64,000 bases of DNA from Puniceibacterium sediminis. Its GTDB lineage: Bacteria > Pseudomonadota > Alphaproteobacteria > Rhodobacterales > Rhodobacteraceae. A program made the translations under genes and the position numbers. Shown here in pieces: positions 8,034 through 16,280 of the stretch. The notes below the pieces were generated by a model. The model was not told the origin of the DNA, did not search any database, and saw only the letters and a program-made list of their open reading frames with translations. The stretch's first letter is position 1. Every line of letters starts with the position of its first letter. The stretch lies in contig NZ_FZNN01000010.1 in the NCBI RefSeq assembly GCF_900188035.1, positions 100,609 through 164,608 on the forward strand, written 5' to 3'.

Positions 8034-8995
8034 AGGATCATCCATCCCATCTGCCCACCTACGACGATATGCTGGCCGCACACGAACGGATCAAACCCTA
8101 CATCCATCGCACCCCGGTCCTGACCTCGTCCTACCTCAACGACCTCACCGGCGCCGAGCTGTTCTTCAAATGCGAAAACTTCCAGAAGGCCGGCGCCTTC
8201 AAGGTCCGTGGCGCATCAAATGCCGTCTTCGGCCTGTCGGATGAAATGGCGGCCCGGGGCGTGGCGACGCACAGTTCCGGCAACCATGCCCTTTCGCTGT
8301 CTTATGCGGCGGGCCGTCGTGGCATCCCCTGCCATGTCGTCATGCCCCGCACCGCCCCGCAGGCGAAAAAGGATGCCGTGCGCGGCTATGGCGGCATGAT
8401 CACCGAATGCGAACCCTCGACCACCAGCCGAGAGGCCGTCTTTGCCAAGGTTCACGCCGCCACCGGTGCGGATTTCGTGCATCCCTACAACGACCCGCGT
8501 GTCATCGCGGGCCAAGGCACCTGTTCCAGGGAACTGATGGAACAGACAGGCGGCCTTGATGCCGTCATCGCCCCCATCGGCGGCGGCGGCATGATCTCGG
8601 GCACCTGCCTCACGCTCTCGACCCTCGCCCCCGATGTCAAAATCTACGCCGCCGAACCGGAACAGGCCGACGATGCGTATCGCAGCTTCAAGGCCGGACA
8701 CATCATTGCCGATGACGCGCCCGAAACCGTGGCCGACGGGCTCAAGGTTCCGCTCAAGGAAAACACCTGGCATTTCGTCAGCCACCATGTGACCGACATC
8801 CTGACCGCATCCGAGGATGAGATCATCGAGGCGATGAAACTCACCTGGAAGCGCATGAAGATCGTGATCGAAGCCTCCTCGGCCGTGCCATTGGCGACGA
8901 TCCTGAAGAACCCCGAAGTGTTCCGCGGCAAACGCGTCGGCGTGATCCTGACCGGCGGCAACGTCGATCTCGACACGCTGCCCTGGATCAAATGA
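8030..8995 (+). CDS. bhcB: erythro-beta-hydroxyaspartate dehydratase
   Basis: 321-aa fold-type II PLP enzyme of the threonine/serine dehydratase family. BhcB converts beta-hydroxyaspartate to iminosuccinate with loss of water. Schiff-base Lys58 lies in FQKAGAFKVRGA, the substrate loop is HSSGNHALSL (residues 81-90), and the phosphate-binding glycine loop PIGGGGMISG is present. The neighbourhood, between an aspartate-glyoxylate aminotransferase and a hydroxyaspartate aldolase, distinguishes it from ordinary IlvA/serine racemase relatives. Start codon overlaps bhcA. Confidence 0.92.
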   Translation: MKDHPSHLPTYDDMLAAHERIKPYIHRTPVLTSSYLNDLTGAELFFKCENFQKAGAFKVRGASNAVFGLSDEMAARGVATHSSGNHALSLSYAAGRRGIPCHVVMPRTAPQAKKDAVRGYGGMITECEPSTTSREAVFAKVHAATGADFVHPYNDPRVIAGQGTCSRELMEQTGGLDAVIAPIGGGGMISGTCLTLSTLAPDVKIYAAEPEQADDAYRSFKAGHIIADDAPETVADGLKVPLKENTWHFVSHHVTDILTASEDEIIEAMKLTWKRMKIVIEASSAVPLATILKNPEVFRGKRVGVILTGGNVDLDTLPWIK

Positions 8996-9058
8996 CGCCC
9001 GCAGGCTGTGCAGTCATTGCGCAGCAATCCATCAACGTTCTCAACGGGAGATGAGACC

Positions 9059-10222
9059 ATGAAAGACACTGCAGATTTTACCGAATTTGAAGTCGGCTAT
9101 GACATCCCGGCCCTGCCCGGCATGGACGAATCCGAAATCCAGACACCCTGCCTGATCCTTGATCTCGACGCGCTGGAATACAACATCGCCAAGATGGGCG
9201 ATTACGCAAAATCCCACGGCATGCGCCACCGGGTGCACGGCAAGATGCACAAATCCGTCGATGTGGCCAAGCTTCAGGAACGGCTCGGCGGGTCCTGCGG
9301 CGTCTGCTGCCAGAAGGTCTCCGAGGCCGAAGTTTTCGTGCGCGGCGGCATCAAGGACGTGCTGGTCTCCAATCAGGTCACCCAACCGGCCAAGATCGAC
9401 CGCCTTGCCCGCCTGCCGCTGCTTGGCGCGCGCACCATCTGCTGCGTCGATGACATGGCCAATATCCCGAACCTCTCCGCCGCCGCCGTCAAACACGGCA
9501 CCCAGATCGAATGCCTTGTGGAAATCGACTGCGGCGCCGGGCGCTGCGGCGTAACCTCCACCCCGCAGGTCGTCGAACTGGCCCAGGCCATCGACGCCGC
9601 AGAGGGGCTCAGGTTTTCCGGGCTTCAGGCCTATCAGGGCGCGATGCAGCATCTGGACTCCTATGACGACCGCAAGGCCAAGACCGAGATCGCCATACTC
9701 ATGGTCGCTGACGCCATCGACGCGCTCAAATCCCAGGGCCTGGAATGCGACATCGTCGGCGGTGGCGGCACCGGGTCCTATTACTTTGAATCCGCCTCGG
9801 GCGTGTTCAACGAACTCCAGTGCGGATCTTACGCCTTCATGGACGCCGATTATGGCCGCATCCATGACAAGGACGGCAAGCGCATTGACGAGGGCGAATG
9901 GAAAAACGCCCTGTTCATCCTGACCAGCGTGATGAGCCACGCCAAACCCGACAAGGCCATCGTCGATGCCGGCCTCAAGGCACAGTCGGTCGATTCCGGC
10001 CTGCCGACTGTCTTTGGTCGAACAGACGTCAAATATGTCAAATGCTCGGACGAACACGGCGTGGTTGCCGACCCGGACGGCGTGCTCAAGGTCAACGACA
10101 CCCTGCGCCTTGTCCCCGGCCACTGCGACCCGACCTGCAACGTGCACGACTGGTACGTCGGTGTGCGCAACGGCAAGGTCGAAACCCTCTGGCCCGTCTC
10201 GGCCCGCGGCAAGGCCTACTGA
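9059..10222 (+). CDS. bhcC: beta-hydroxyaspartate aldolase
   Basis: 387-aa fold-type III PLP enzyme of the D-threonine aldolase-like family. BhcC condenses glycine and glyoxylate to (2R,3S)-beta-hydroxyaspartate. The cofactor region RVHGKMHKS places the probable Schiff-base Lys at residue 62; the C-terminal metal site PGHCDPTCN puts the expected His355/Cys357 pair in place; GAGRCGV and GGGGTGSY are phosphate-binding turns. A good ribosome site (GGGAG) precedes the ATG at 9059. Unlike bhcA-bhcB, the 63-bp gap to bhcB and the 137-bp gap to bhcD are not overlaps. Confidence 0.92.
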   Translation: MKDTADFTEFEVGYDIPALPGMDESEIQTPCLILDLDALEYNIAKMGDYAKSHGMRHRVHGKMHKSVDVAKLQERLGGSCGVCCQKVSEAEVFVRGGIKDVLVSNQVTQPAKIDRLARLPLLGARTICCVDDMANIPNLSAAAVKHGTQIECLVEIDCGAGRCGVTSTPQVVELAQAIDAAEGLRFSGLQAYQGAMQHLDSYDDRKAKTEIAILMVADAIDALKSQGLECDIVGGGGTGSYYFESASGVFNELQCGSYAFMDADYGRIHDKDGKRIDEGEWKNALFILTSVMSHAKPDKAIVDAGLKAQSVDSGLPTVFGRTDVKYVKCSDEHGVVADPDGVLKVNDTLRLVPGHCDPTCNVHDWYVGVRNGKVETLWPVSARGKAY

Positions 10223-10267
10223 CGCGCCCGGCCCCCCGTCCAACACACCGGGGGGCCGATCGCGAAA

Positions 10268-10322
10268 CCATACGCCAGCCATACGCGAACCATACGGTTT
10301 CCATACGCCTTCCATACGCCCT
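10268..10322 (+). repeat. Five 11-bp tandem units with CCATACG core
   Basis: CCATACG begins at 10268, 10279, 10290, 10301 and 10312, an exact 11-bp period; the four bases between cores vary (ccag, cgaa, gttt, cctt, ccct). The array fills the gap between the bhcC stop and the bhcD start and ends about 38 bp before the bhcD ATG. It is too short-period for a CRISPR and is not a multiple of three. Confidence 0.9.
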
Positions 10323-10359
10323 TTCCGGCCCTTCGCTGCCCCAGAGAAAGACCAAAAAC

Positions 10360-11325
10360 ATGCTGATCGTCCCCGAATCCAAGATCGCCGACCTGATGAC
10401 CCCAGAGGCCGCATTTGACGCGGTCGAGGCAACCTTTGCCGCCATGGCGCGCAAGTCCGCCTATAATTTCCCGGTCATCCGCGAAGCCATCGGCCATGCC
10501 GACGCGCTTTATGGCTTCAAATCCGGGTTCGACCGCGAGAGCCTTGTTCTGGGTTTAAAATCAGGCGGTTACTGGCCCGGCAACGCCGAAAAAGGTCTGA
10601 CAAATCACCAGTCGACGATCTTTCTGTTCGACGCTGACACCGGAAAATGCTCGGCCATTGTCGGGGGCAACCTGCTCACCGCCCTGCGCACCGCCGCCGC
10701 CTCAGCCGTATCGATCAAGCATCTGGCGCGCCAGGATTCGGAAGTCCTCGGTATGATCGGCGCCGGTCACCAGTCGGTCTTTCAGATGCAGGCCGCTGTA
10801 AAACAACGCAATTTCAAAAAGGTCATCGGCTGGAACTACCACCCGGAAATGCTGTCGCGCCTTGCCGATTGCGCCGCCGAACTGGGTCTGCCGTTCGAAG
10901 AAGTCAGTCTTGAAACCCTTGGCCGCGACGCCGATGTGATCATTTCGATCACCTCAAGCTTTGCCCCGACCCTGCTGGACGCCCATGTCACCCCCGGCAC
11001 GCACATCGCCTGCATGGGCACAGATACCAAGGGAAAACAAGAGGTTGAGGCCACCCTTCTGAAACGCGCCACCGTCTTTACCGACGAAATTGCCCAAAGC
11101 ATCAGCATCGGTGAGGCACAACATGCCGTGGCCGCAGGTCTCATCGCCCAATCCGACATCACCGAAATCGGCGCCGTGATCAACGGCACCCACCCGGGCC
11201 GCAGCAGCGCCGATGAAATCACCCTGTTCGACGGCACCGGCGTCGGCCTGCAAGACCTTGCAGTCGCCGCCAAAGTAGTGGAACTTGCGCAGCAGAAAGG
11301 CGTCGCCCTGGACGTCGATTTCTGA
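10360..11325 (+). CDS. bhcD: Iminosuccinate reductase
   Basis: 321-aa protein of the ornithine cyclodeaminase/mu-crystallin family. BhcD reduces iminosuccinate to aspartate with NADH, closing the cycle. The nucleotide-binding turn MIGAGHQSVF lies near residue 131; GGNLLTALRTAAASAVS and GLKSGGYWP are typical substrate-side blocks; the C-terminal SSADEITLFDGTGVGLQD is family standard. The start at 10360 gives the normal N-terminus; the frame is open upstream only because it runs through bhcC and the 11-bp repeat array. Confidence 0.92.
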   Translation: MLIVPESKIADLMTPEAAFDAVEATFAAMARKSAYNFPVIREAIGHADALYGFKSGFDRESLVLGLKSGGYWPGNAEKGLTNHQSTIFLFDADTGKCSAIVGGNLLTALRTAAASAVSIKHLARQDSEVLGMIGAGHQSVFQMQAAVKQRNFKKVIGWNYHPEMLSRLADCAAELGLPFEEVSLETLGRDADVIISITSSFAPTLLDAHVTPGTHIACMGTDTKGKQEVEATLLKRATVFTDEIAQSISIGEAQHAVAAGLIAQSDITEIGAVINGTHPGRSSADEITLFDGTGVGLQDLAVAAKVVELAQQKGVALDVDF

Positions 11326-11340
11326 AGCAAAGGCAATGAC

Positions 11341-12315
11341 ATGCGGGTGGCACTGAACGGTTTCGGCAGGATCGGTCGCACGATCCTGCGCCAACTCCTG
11401 GCGTCGCATCCCGATATCGAGATCGCCCTGATCAACGACATCGCCCCGCTTGAAACCTGCGCCTATCTGTTCCGCTATGACTCGGTCTTCGGACCCTATC
11501 CCGGTACGATCCTCGCGGGTGACGGCGCGCTGGCCGTTGACGACCTGTTCATCCCCTTCACCCAGAAAAGGGATCTGTCAGAGCTCGATCTGTCGGGCAT
11601 CGACGTCCTGATGGAGTGTACCGGCACCATCAACACCCGCGCCCATGCGCAGCGCGGATTGACGGCGGGCGCGAAAAACGTCCTGATTTCCGGCCCCTGT
11701 GACGAGGCCGAACAAACCATCGTGCTGGGCGCGAACGAAGATCAGCTTGGCGATGCCCGCATCGTCTCGAACGCGTCCTGCACCACCAATGCGCTCGCCC
11801 CGCTGCTGCGCGTCCTGCACGACACCTGTGGCATCCAGCAGGGACACATGACCACGATCCACTGCTACACCGGCAGCCAGCCCATGGTCGACGCCCCGCG
11901 CGGCGATTTTGCCCGCAGCCGGGCCGGTGCCGTGTCCATGGTGCCCACCACCACCAGCGCCACCCGCCTCATTGATCGCGTCCTGCCCGAAATCGCCGGT
12001 CGCGTGACCGGTGCTGCCGTGCGTGTTCCGGTGATCAGCGTTTCGGCCGTCGACCTTGTCGTAACCCTGAAAACCATTCCTGATCAGTCACTTACAGACC
12101 ACCTTGAAGGTATAACGCAAGCCTCTGACGTCCTTGGCATCACCAAGGATGCCACGGTTTCAACCGATCTGCGCGCCCGGCCTGAATCGCTGGTCATCGC
12201 CCTGCCCGAGGTCATCCAGAATGGCCATCAGGTGCGGATCTTTGGCTGGTACGACAACGAATGGGGCTTTTCCGCGCGCATGATCGACATGGCGCGGCTG
12301 ATGGCGGCGCGCTAA
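11341..12315 (+). CDS. Glyceraldehyde-3-phosphate dehydrogenase-like protein in the bhc operon
   Basis: 324-aa type I GAPDH-family protein. N-terminal NAD fold ALNGFGRIGRTILR, catalytic Cys147 in SNASCTTNALAPLL, HCYTGSQPMVD and the C-terminal WYDNEWGFS are all present. It starts 15 bp after bhcD and appears co-transcribed. The sequence departs from housekeeping Gap: the phosphate-site loop reads SGPCDEAEQTIVLGAN instead of the usual SAPA..D.P, and the protein is slightly short. It may use another aldehyde-phosphate (erythrose-4-phosphate dehydrogenase is one alternative) or serve triose flow from the cycle. Family certain, substrate unknown. Confidence 0.85.
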   Translation: MRVALNGFGRIGRTILRQLLASHPDIEIALINDIAPLETCAYLFRYDSVFGPYPGTILAGDGALAVDDLFIPFTQKRDLSELDLSGIDVLMECTGTINTRAHAQRGLTAGAKNVLISGPCDEAEQTIVLGANEDQLGDARIVSNASCTTNALAPLLRVLHDTCGIQQGHMTTIHCYTGSQPMVDAPRGDFARSRAGAVSMVPTTTSATRLIDRVLPEIAGRVTGAAVRVPVISVSAVDLVVTLKTIPDQSLTDHLEGITQASDVLGITKDATVSTDLRARPESLVIALPEVIQNGHQVRIFGWYDNEWGFSARMIDMARLMAAR

Positions 12316-13667
12316 CCCGCCAACAGCCTTGGCAACCACAGCACAAACCCCGGGAACGCCAACAACACCACGACCCGCACGATCTCGGCCCCGAAAAACG
12401 GCATGACACCCTTGAAGGTCTCGATCATCGGCGTGTCCTTGGCCAGTGCCGAAATGACAAAGACGTTCATCCCCACCGGCGGCGTGATCAGCCCCAGTTC
12501 GACAACGATCAAAGCCAGAATACCGAACCAGACCTTCAGGTCTTCGGTGCTCATCCCGAACCCGGCACCCTCCGCCCCCTGATATATCCCGCCATTCAGG
12601 TCGATCAGAACCGGCCAGAAAAACGGGATCACCAGCAGGATCATCGACAGGCTGTCCATCAGACATCCCAGCAAAATCAAGGCAATAAGCAGCAGAACCA
12701 TCACCGTCATCGGCGCATAGCCTGACTGGATGATCCATTCCGCCGTCGCCTGCGGCAGCCCGGCACGGGACATGAATATCTTCATCAGTTCAGCACCCAG
12801 CAGGATCAGATAGATCATGCCTGTGGTGCCGGCGGTTTCCTTGATGCTGTCGATCAGTTCGGGCAGTTTGATCCGCCCGCGCAGCGCCCCATATAGCCAG
12901 ACCAGCGCAACCCCGATCGAAGCGGCGGGCGTCGGATTGTAAAAGCCCCCGTAGATGCCGCCCAGCACGATGCCGAATATCAGCACCACCGGGATCACGC
13001 CCAGCGTCGCCTCGCGGAATTCGCGGGCGTCAATGCCATCGCCACGCGGCCCGGCTTCAGGCCGGATCCAGACGTAGATCGCGATTGTCAGGATAAAAAG
13101 CAGCACCGCCAGCAGACCCGGCAGCAGGGCCGCCGCAAACATCGTGACGATATTCGCCTCGACGATGATCGCATAGATGATCAGCACGACCGAAGGCGGG
13201 ATCAGAATGCCCAGCACCCCGCCCGCTGCCAGTGTACCGGTCGCAAGCGCCCCGGAATAGCCGTAGCGTTTGAGTTCAGGCAAGGCGACGCGCCCCATGG
13301 TCGATGCGGTGGCAAGCGACGATCCGCAGACCGCCCCGAACCCGGCGCAGGCCGCAATCGCCGCCATCGCCGTGCCGCCCCGCATCTGGCCCATCCAGGC
13401 ATTGGCGCAGCGAAACAGCGCCGTGCTCAGCCCCGCCTTGGACGCAAGTGCCCCCATCAGGATGAACATCGGCACGACCGACAGATCGTAGATTGAAAAC
13501 TGCCCATAGGCGAGCGTTTTCAACTGGTTGAACAGCAACGCAGGCCCGTTCAGAAACGCCACGCCGACGCCGCCGACTAGGATCATCGCATAGCCGATGG
13601 GGATGCGGACGGCGATCAGCGCGACCAGTATGATCAGCGCCGAAAAGCCCAGTGTGATCGGGTCCAT
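12312..13667 (-). CDS. TRAP transporter large permease (DctM type)
   Basis: 451-aa integral membrane subunit of a tripartite ATP-independent transporter, with roughly a dozen hydrophobic segments. Typical blocks are IRIPIGYAMILVGGVG, VPMFILMGALASKAG, AACAGFGAVCGSSLATASTM, PPSVVLIIYAII and LGLITPPVGMNVFVI. It ends convergently with the GAPDH-like gene (3-bp overlap at the stops), and its start overlaps the dctQ stop as ATGA. Substrate not identifiable; a small carboxylate fits the neighbourhood. Confidence 0.93.
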   Translation of the reverse strand: MDPITLGFSALIILVALIAVRIPIGYAMILVGGVGVAFLNGPALLFNQLKTLAYGQFSIYDLSVVPMFILMGALASKAGLSTALFRCANAWMGQMRGGTAMAAIAACAGFGAVCGSSLATASTMGRVALPELKRYGYSGALATGTLAAGGVLGILIPPSVVLIIYAIIVEANIVTMFAAALLPGLLAVLLFILTIAIYVWIRPEAGPRGDGIDAREFREATLGVIPVVLIFGIVLGGIYGGFYNPTPAASIGVALVWLYGALRGRIKLPELIDSIKETAGTTGMIYLILLGAELMKIFMSRAGLPQATAEWIIQSGYAPMTVMVLLLIALILLGCLMDSLSMILLVIPFFWPVLIDLNGGIYQGAEGAGFGMSTEDLKVWFGILALIVVELGLITPPVGMNVFVISALAKDTPMIETFKGVMPFFGAEIVRVVVLLAFPGFVLWLPRLLAG

Positions 13668-14179
13668 CAGGCTTTGCCTCGCAATATGTCCGTGTGATCG
13701 CGCAACGACACAACTGCGGCCAGCGCCAGCAATGCCAATGAGATCAGGATTGGAATGAACGCCAGCCAGACAGGAAGCTGCAGGATCGTGGTGGTATAGC
13801 CATAGTCGCGCTGATCCCCCATCCCGGCATACATCCGCCACAGCAGCAGCAGCGCAAAGCCAAGCGCAATCAGCGCGCCCAGCAGCTTGAGAAAGGCCAC
13901 CATGCGCGGCCCCGCACCCGAGGTGAAGATATCCGCCGTCACATTGGCATCCGTCACCTGCGTGTAGGGCAGAAAGGCAAAGACCGCGACCGCGACACCG
14001 ATCTCGGTCAGTTCAAAGTCACCCGGCACGGCATTGCCCACAATCGCCCCCAGGATCGAGGCAACGTTCATCAACACCACCGACAGCAACAGCGCACCGC
14101 CCAGCAGCGCCCACAGGGTGATCAGCCAGACAGCCGCACCGGTCCAACCGGTGCGGCTCTTGTTTGCAATATCAGTCAC
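13667..14179 (-). CDS. TRAP transporter small permease (DctQ type)
   Basis: 170-aa four-TM protein with the DctQ arrangement: TM1 near residues 13-37, an amphipathic segment, then TMs near 50-70, 88-108 and 130-155. FELTEIGVAVAVFAFLPYTQ is the family signature. It starts with GTG at 14179, immediately after the dctP stop (TAAGTG), so translation is probably coupled. It bridges the binding protein and the large permease. Confidence 0.88.
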   Translation of the reverse strand: MTDIANKSRTGWTGAAVWLITLWALLGGALLLSVVLMNVASILGAIVGNAVPGDFELTEIGVAVAVFAFLPYTQVTDANVTADIFTSGAGPRMVAFLKLLGALIALGFALLLLWRMYAGMGDQRDYGYTTTILQLPVWLAFIPILISLALLALAAVVSLRDHTDILRGKA

Positions 14180-15223
14180 TTACTTGCTGCTCGCGTTGTC
14201 CGCGACCAACTTGCGCGCCTTTTCGACCAGCGCGGCACCGTCGATCCCGCTACCCGAAACGTCCGCAACCCAGTGGTCGACAACCGGCGCCATCGCATCA
14301 CGGAAGGCCTGGGTTTCCTCTTCGGTCAGGATGATGTGAGTGTTACCCGCATCCGTCGCCAGCTTGATCCCGAAATCATCGGTCCCCCGCCAGACCTCGC
14401 CCACATGGCCCCACCAATCACGCCCCGAGGCATCCTTGAACGCCTTCTTGATATCATCCGGCAGCCCGGCCCAGCGATCCCCGTTCATCGAAACCTGAAA
14501 GGTCGTGGTGCCCAGACGTTCTTCGTCGAAAAGTTCGATCTGGTACTGGGTCTGATCCTGAATCGCGAGCGGCGGAATGATCTCGAACGGGATAAGTGCC
14601 CCGTCCACCACCTTTTTCTGCAGGGCGGGCGGCAGTTCCGGCACCGGCATACCGATGGGCGACGCGCCCAGCGCCTCGATCACCCAGGCCCCTGTGCGGG
14701 TCGGAATGCGCAGCTTGGTCCCGGCCAGATCGGCTGGCGTGCGAACTTCCTTGTCGACCATCTGGATCGCCTGACCCGCGTGGACATGCAGGAACATCAC
14801 CTCAAGGCCCTTGTAGTCGTCCTTGAGGTCACTTTCGAACATGTCGAACAGCGCCAGGTTCGCGGCCTTCGGGTCGTTCTTGAACACCGTCGGCAATTCC
14901 ATCACCTCGGTGCGCGGGAACAGGCCGGGCGTATAGCCGTTCACTGTCCAGATCAGGTCCACAACTCCGTCGCGTGCCTGCTGTACCAGCTCGGGCGGCC
15001 GCCCGCCCAGCGTCATGGCCGGAAAGATCTCGATCTTGACCTGCCCGCCGGAATTCTCTTCGACCTGCCGGGCCCATGGCTCCAGCATTTCGGTCTGCGC
15101 CGGGGCGCGTGCGCCCAGCAGATGGTGCAGGCGGAATGTGTATTCCTGTGCAGCGGCAGCACCCGCCAGTGACAGCCCCAGCGCCGTACCGGCCAGGCCC
15201 GTGAACAATGTCCGTCTTTTCAT
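14180..15223 (-). CDS. TRAP transporter solute-binding protein (DctP type)
   Basis: 347-aa periplasmic binding protein. Signal peptide: KRR then a hydrophobic core and AAAAQ cleavage near residue 25. Family blocks are EIFPAMTLGGRPPELVQQ and the conserved LRIPTRTGAWV segment, where the Arg normally binds the ligand carboxylate. The ATG at 15223 is chosen over a form 13 codons longer because AGGGAGG precedes it. It leads a dctPQM operon. The ligand is unknown; a half-palindrome TTGTAT lies upstream near 15264. Confidence 0.92.
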   Translation of the reverse strand: MKRRTLFTGLAGTALGLSLAGAAAAQEYTFRLHHLLGARAPAQTEMLEPWARQVEENSGGQVKIEIFPAMTLGGRPPELVQQARDGVVDLIWTVNGYTPGLFPRTEVMELPTVFKNDPKAANLALFDMFESDLKDDYKGLEVMFLHVHAGQAIQMVDKEVRTPADLAGTKLRIPTRTGAWVIEALGASPIGMPVPELPPALQKKVVDGALIPFEIIPPLAIQDQTQYQIELFDEERLGTTTFQVSMNGDRWAGLPDDIKKAFKDASGRDWWGHVGEVWRGTDDFGIKLATDAGNTHIILTEEETQAFRDAMAPVVDHWVADVSGSGIDGAALVEKARKLVADNASSK

Positions 15224-15340
15224 GGTCGTCCTCCCTTGGAAAATGCCCGTCTCTGCGGGCACTATTGTATTTGTCTTCAGGCCCTTCCAGACCTCTCGCC
15301 CACCGCCCGGCTCCCCCCGGCGACACGTTTCGCACTTAAC

Positions 15341-16144
15341 TCAAAGATCATTCTCCTGCACCGTCGTCCCGGCCACAAGTGATATCCCGGGGATGCGCCG
15401 CGCGTGTCGCGCCCCCTCACCCAGAAAGAAATCCAGATTACGCAGGGCAAGCCGGGCATGTTCCACCGCCAGCGCCGCCGCCCGCGCGCCTTCGCGCCTG
15501 CGGATCGCGTCCAGAATAGACCGGTGATGATCCTGTGCCACGACCAGCGAACGCAGCGTATGTGGGAACAGCGCCTGTCCTTGCAGAAAGGCGCTTGGCC
15601 CCGCCATCGGCATTGCCCCGACGCGCTCCAGTTCCTTTTGCACCACGCCACTGCCGCTCAGACCGGCAACGCACTGATGGAACTGTTCGTTCAGCTCCAT
15701 GTAGCGTTCAAAATCCGTCTCCTGCTCCGACACACCCAGCGCCGCATCGATCCGCCCCAGGATGCCCTCGCAGGCCACGATCCCGGCCTCTGGCGCACCG
15801 CGTTCGGCGGCAAGACGGCAGGCCAGCCCCTCGATCGTGCCGCGCAGTTCGATCCCGTCCACCACATCAGCGCGCGTCAGGCTGCGCACCATGCATCCCC
15901 CTGTCGGCATGCGTTCCAGCAGGCCCTGTTCGACCAGTTCGGACATGGCCTCGCGCACCGGCGTACGTGAAACCCCCAGTTCCCGGGCCAAGGCGACTTC
16001 GGACACCCGGTCGCCCATGGCCAGACCTCCGGTCAGAATCCGCTCTCGCAGCCCCATCAGGGCGCGTTGAAAGCTGATCTTCTTCTCGGCTTCGGCCAAA
16101 GCTGACGACTCCTGCAGGGGCTCGGTATGGATATTTGTATACAT
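15341..16144 (-). CDS. GntR-family regulator, FCD type
   Basis: 267-aa regulator with an N-terminal winged HTH (about residues 25-90, VSEVALARELGVSRTPVREA) and a C-terminal FCD all-helical effector domain whose metal-ligand positions (Asp/His: FHQCVAGLS, HHRSILDAI) are recognisable. It sits upstream of, and in line with, dctPQM and divergent from the P450, so it could control either. A TGTATACA palindrome overlaps its own start codon and a TTGTCGACAA palindrome lies in the divergent gap. Confidence 0.88.
   Translation of the reverse strand: MYTNIHTEPLQESSALAEAEKKISFQRALMGLRERILTGGLAMGDRVSEVALARELGVSRTPVREAMSELVEQGLLERMPTGGCMVRSLTRADVVDGIELRGTIEGLACRLAAERGAPEAGIVACEGILGRIDAALGVSEQETDFERYMELNEQFHQCVAGLSGSGVVQKELERVGAMPMAGPSAFLQGQALFPHTLRSLVVAQDHHRSILDAIRRREGARAAALAVEHARLALRNLDFFLGEGARHARRIPGISLVAGTTVQENDL
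16136..16143. promoter_or_regulatory. TGTATACA palindrome at the GntR start
   Basis: Perfect 8-bp palindrome overlapping the ATG of the GntR gene, of the TTGTATACAA type often bound by FCD-class GntR regulators. Autorepression is a reasonable but untested reading. Confidence 0.4.
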
Positions 16145-16217
16145 AACGCCGCCGCTGTCACATGAAATTTCCCCTGACAGCCAAATTGCGACGGCCGCCT
16201 CATCACCACGGTGATTT

Positions 16218-16227
16218 TTGTCGACAA
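16218..16227. promoter_or_regulatory. TTGTCGACAA palindrome upstream of P450
   Basis: Perfect 10-bp palindrome 54 bp before the P450 start, within the GntR-P450 divergent gap. The same 10-mer occurs upstream of another GntR gene near 41.19 kb. It matches the general form of GntR-family operators. Confidence 0.5.
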
Positions 16228-16280
16228 TTTTTCAAAGCCGACCTACCCTTCCGCAGACCAGATTCACAGGGATATCCGCC

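Noticed and set aside
10268..10322. CRISPR array
   Set aside because: Repeat core is 7 bp with 4-bp gaps, far below CRISPR repeat and spacer sizes, and there are no cas genes.
9041..10432. 463-codon open frame antisense to bhcC
   Set aside because: Shadow of high-GC codon bias: it tracks bhcC and has no ribosome site and no recognisable domain.
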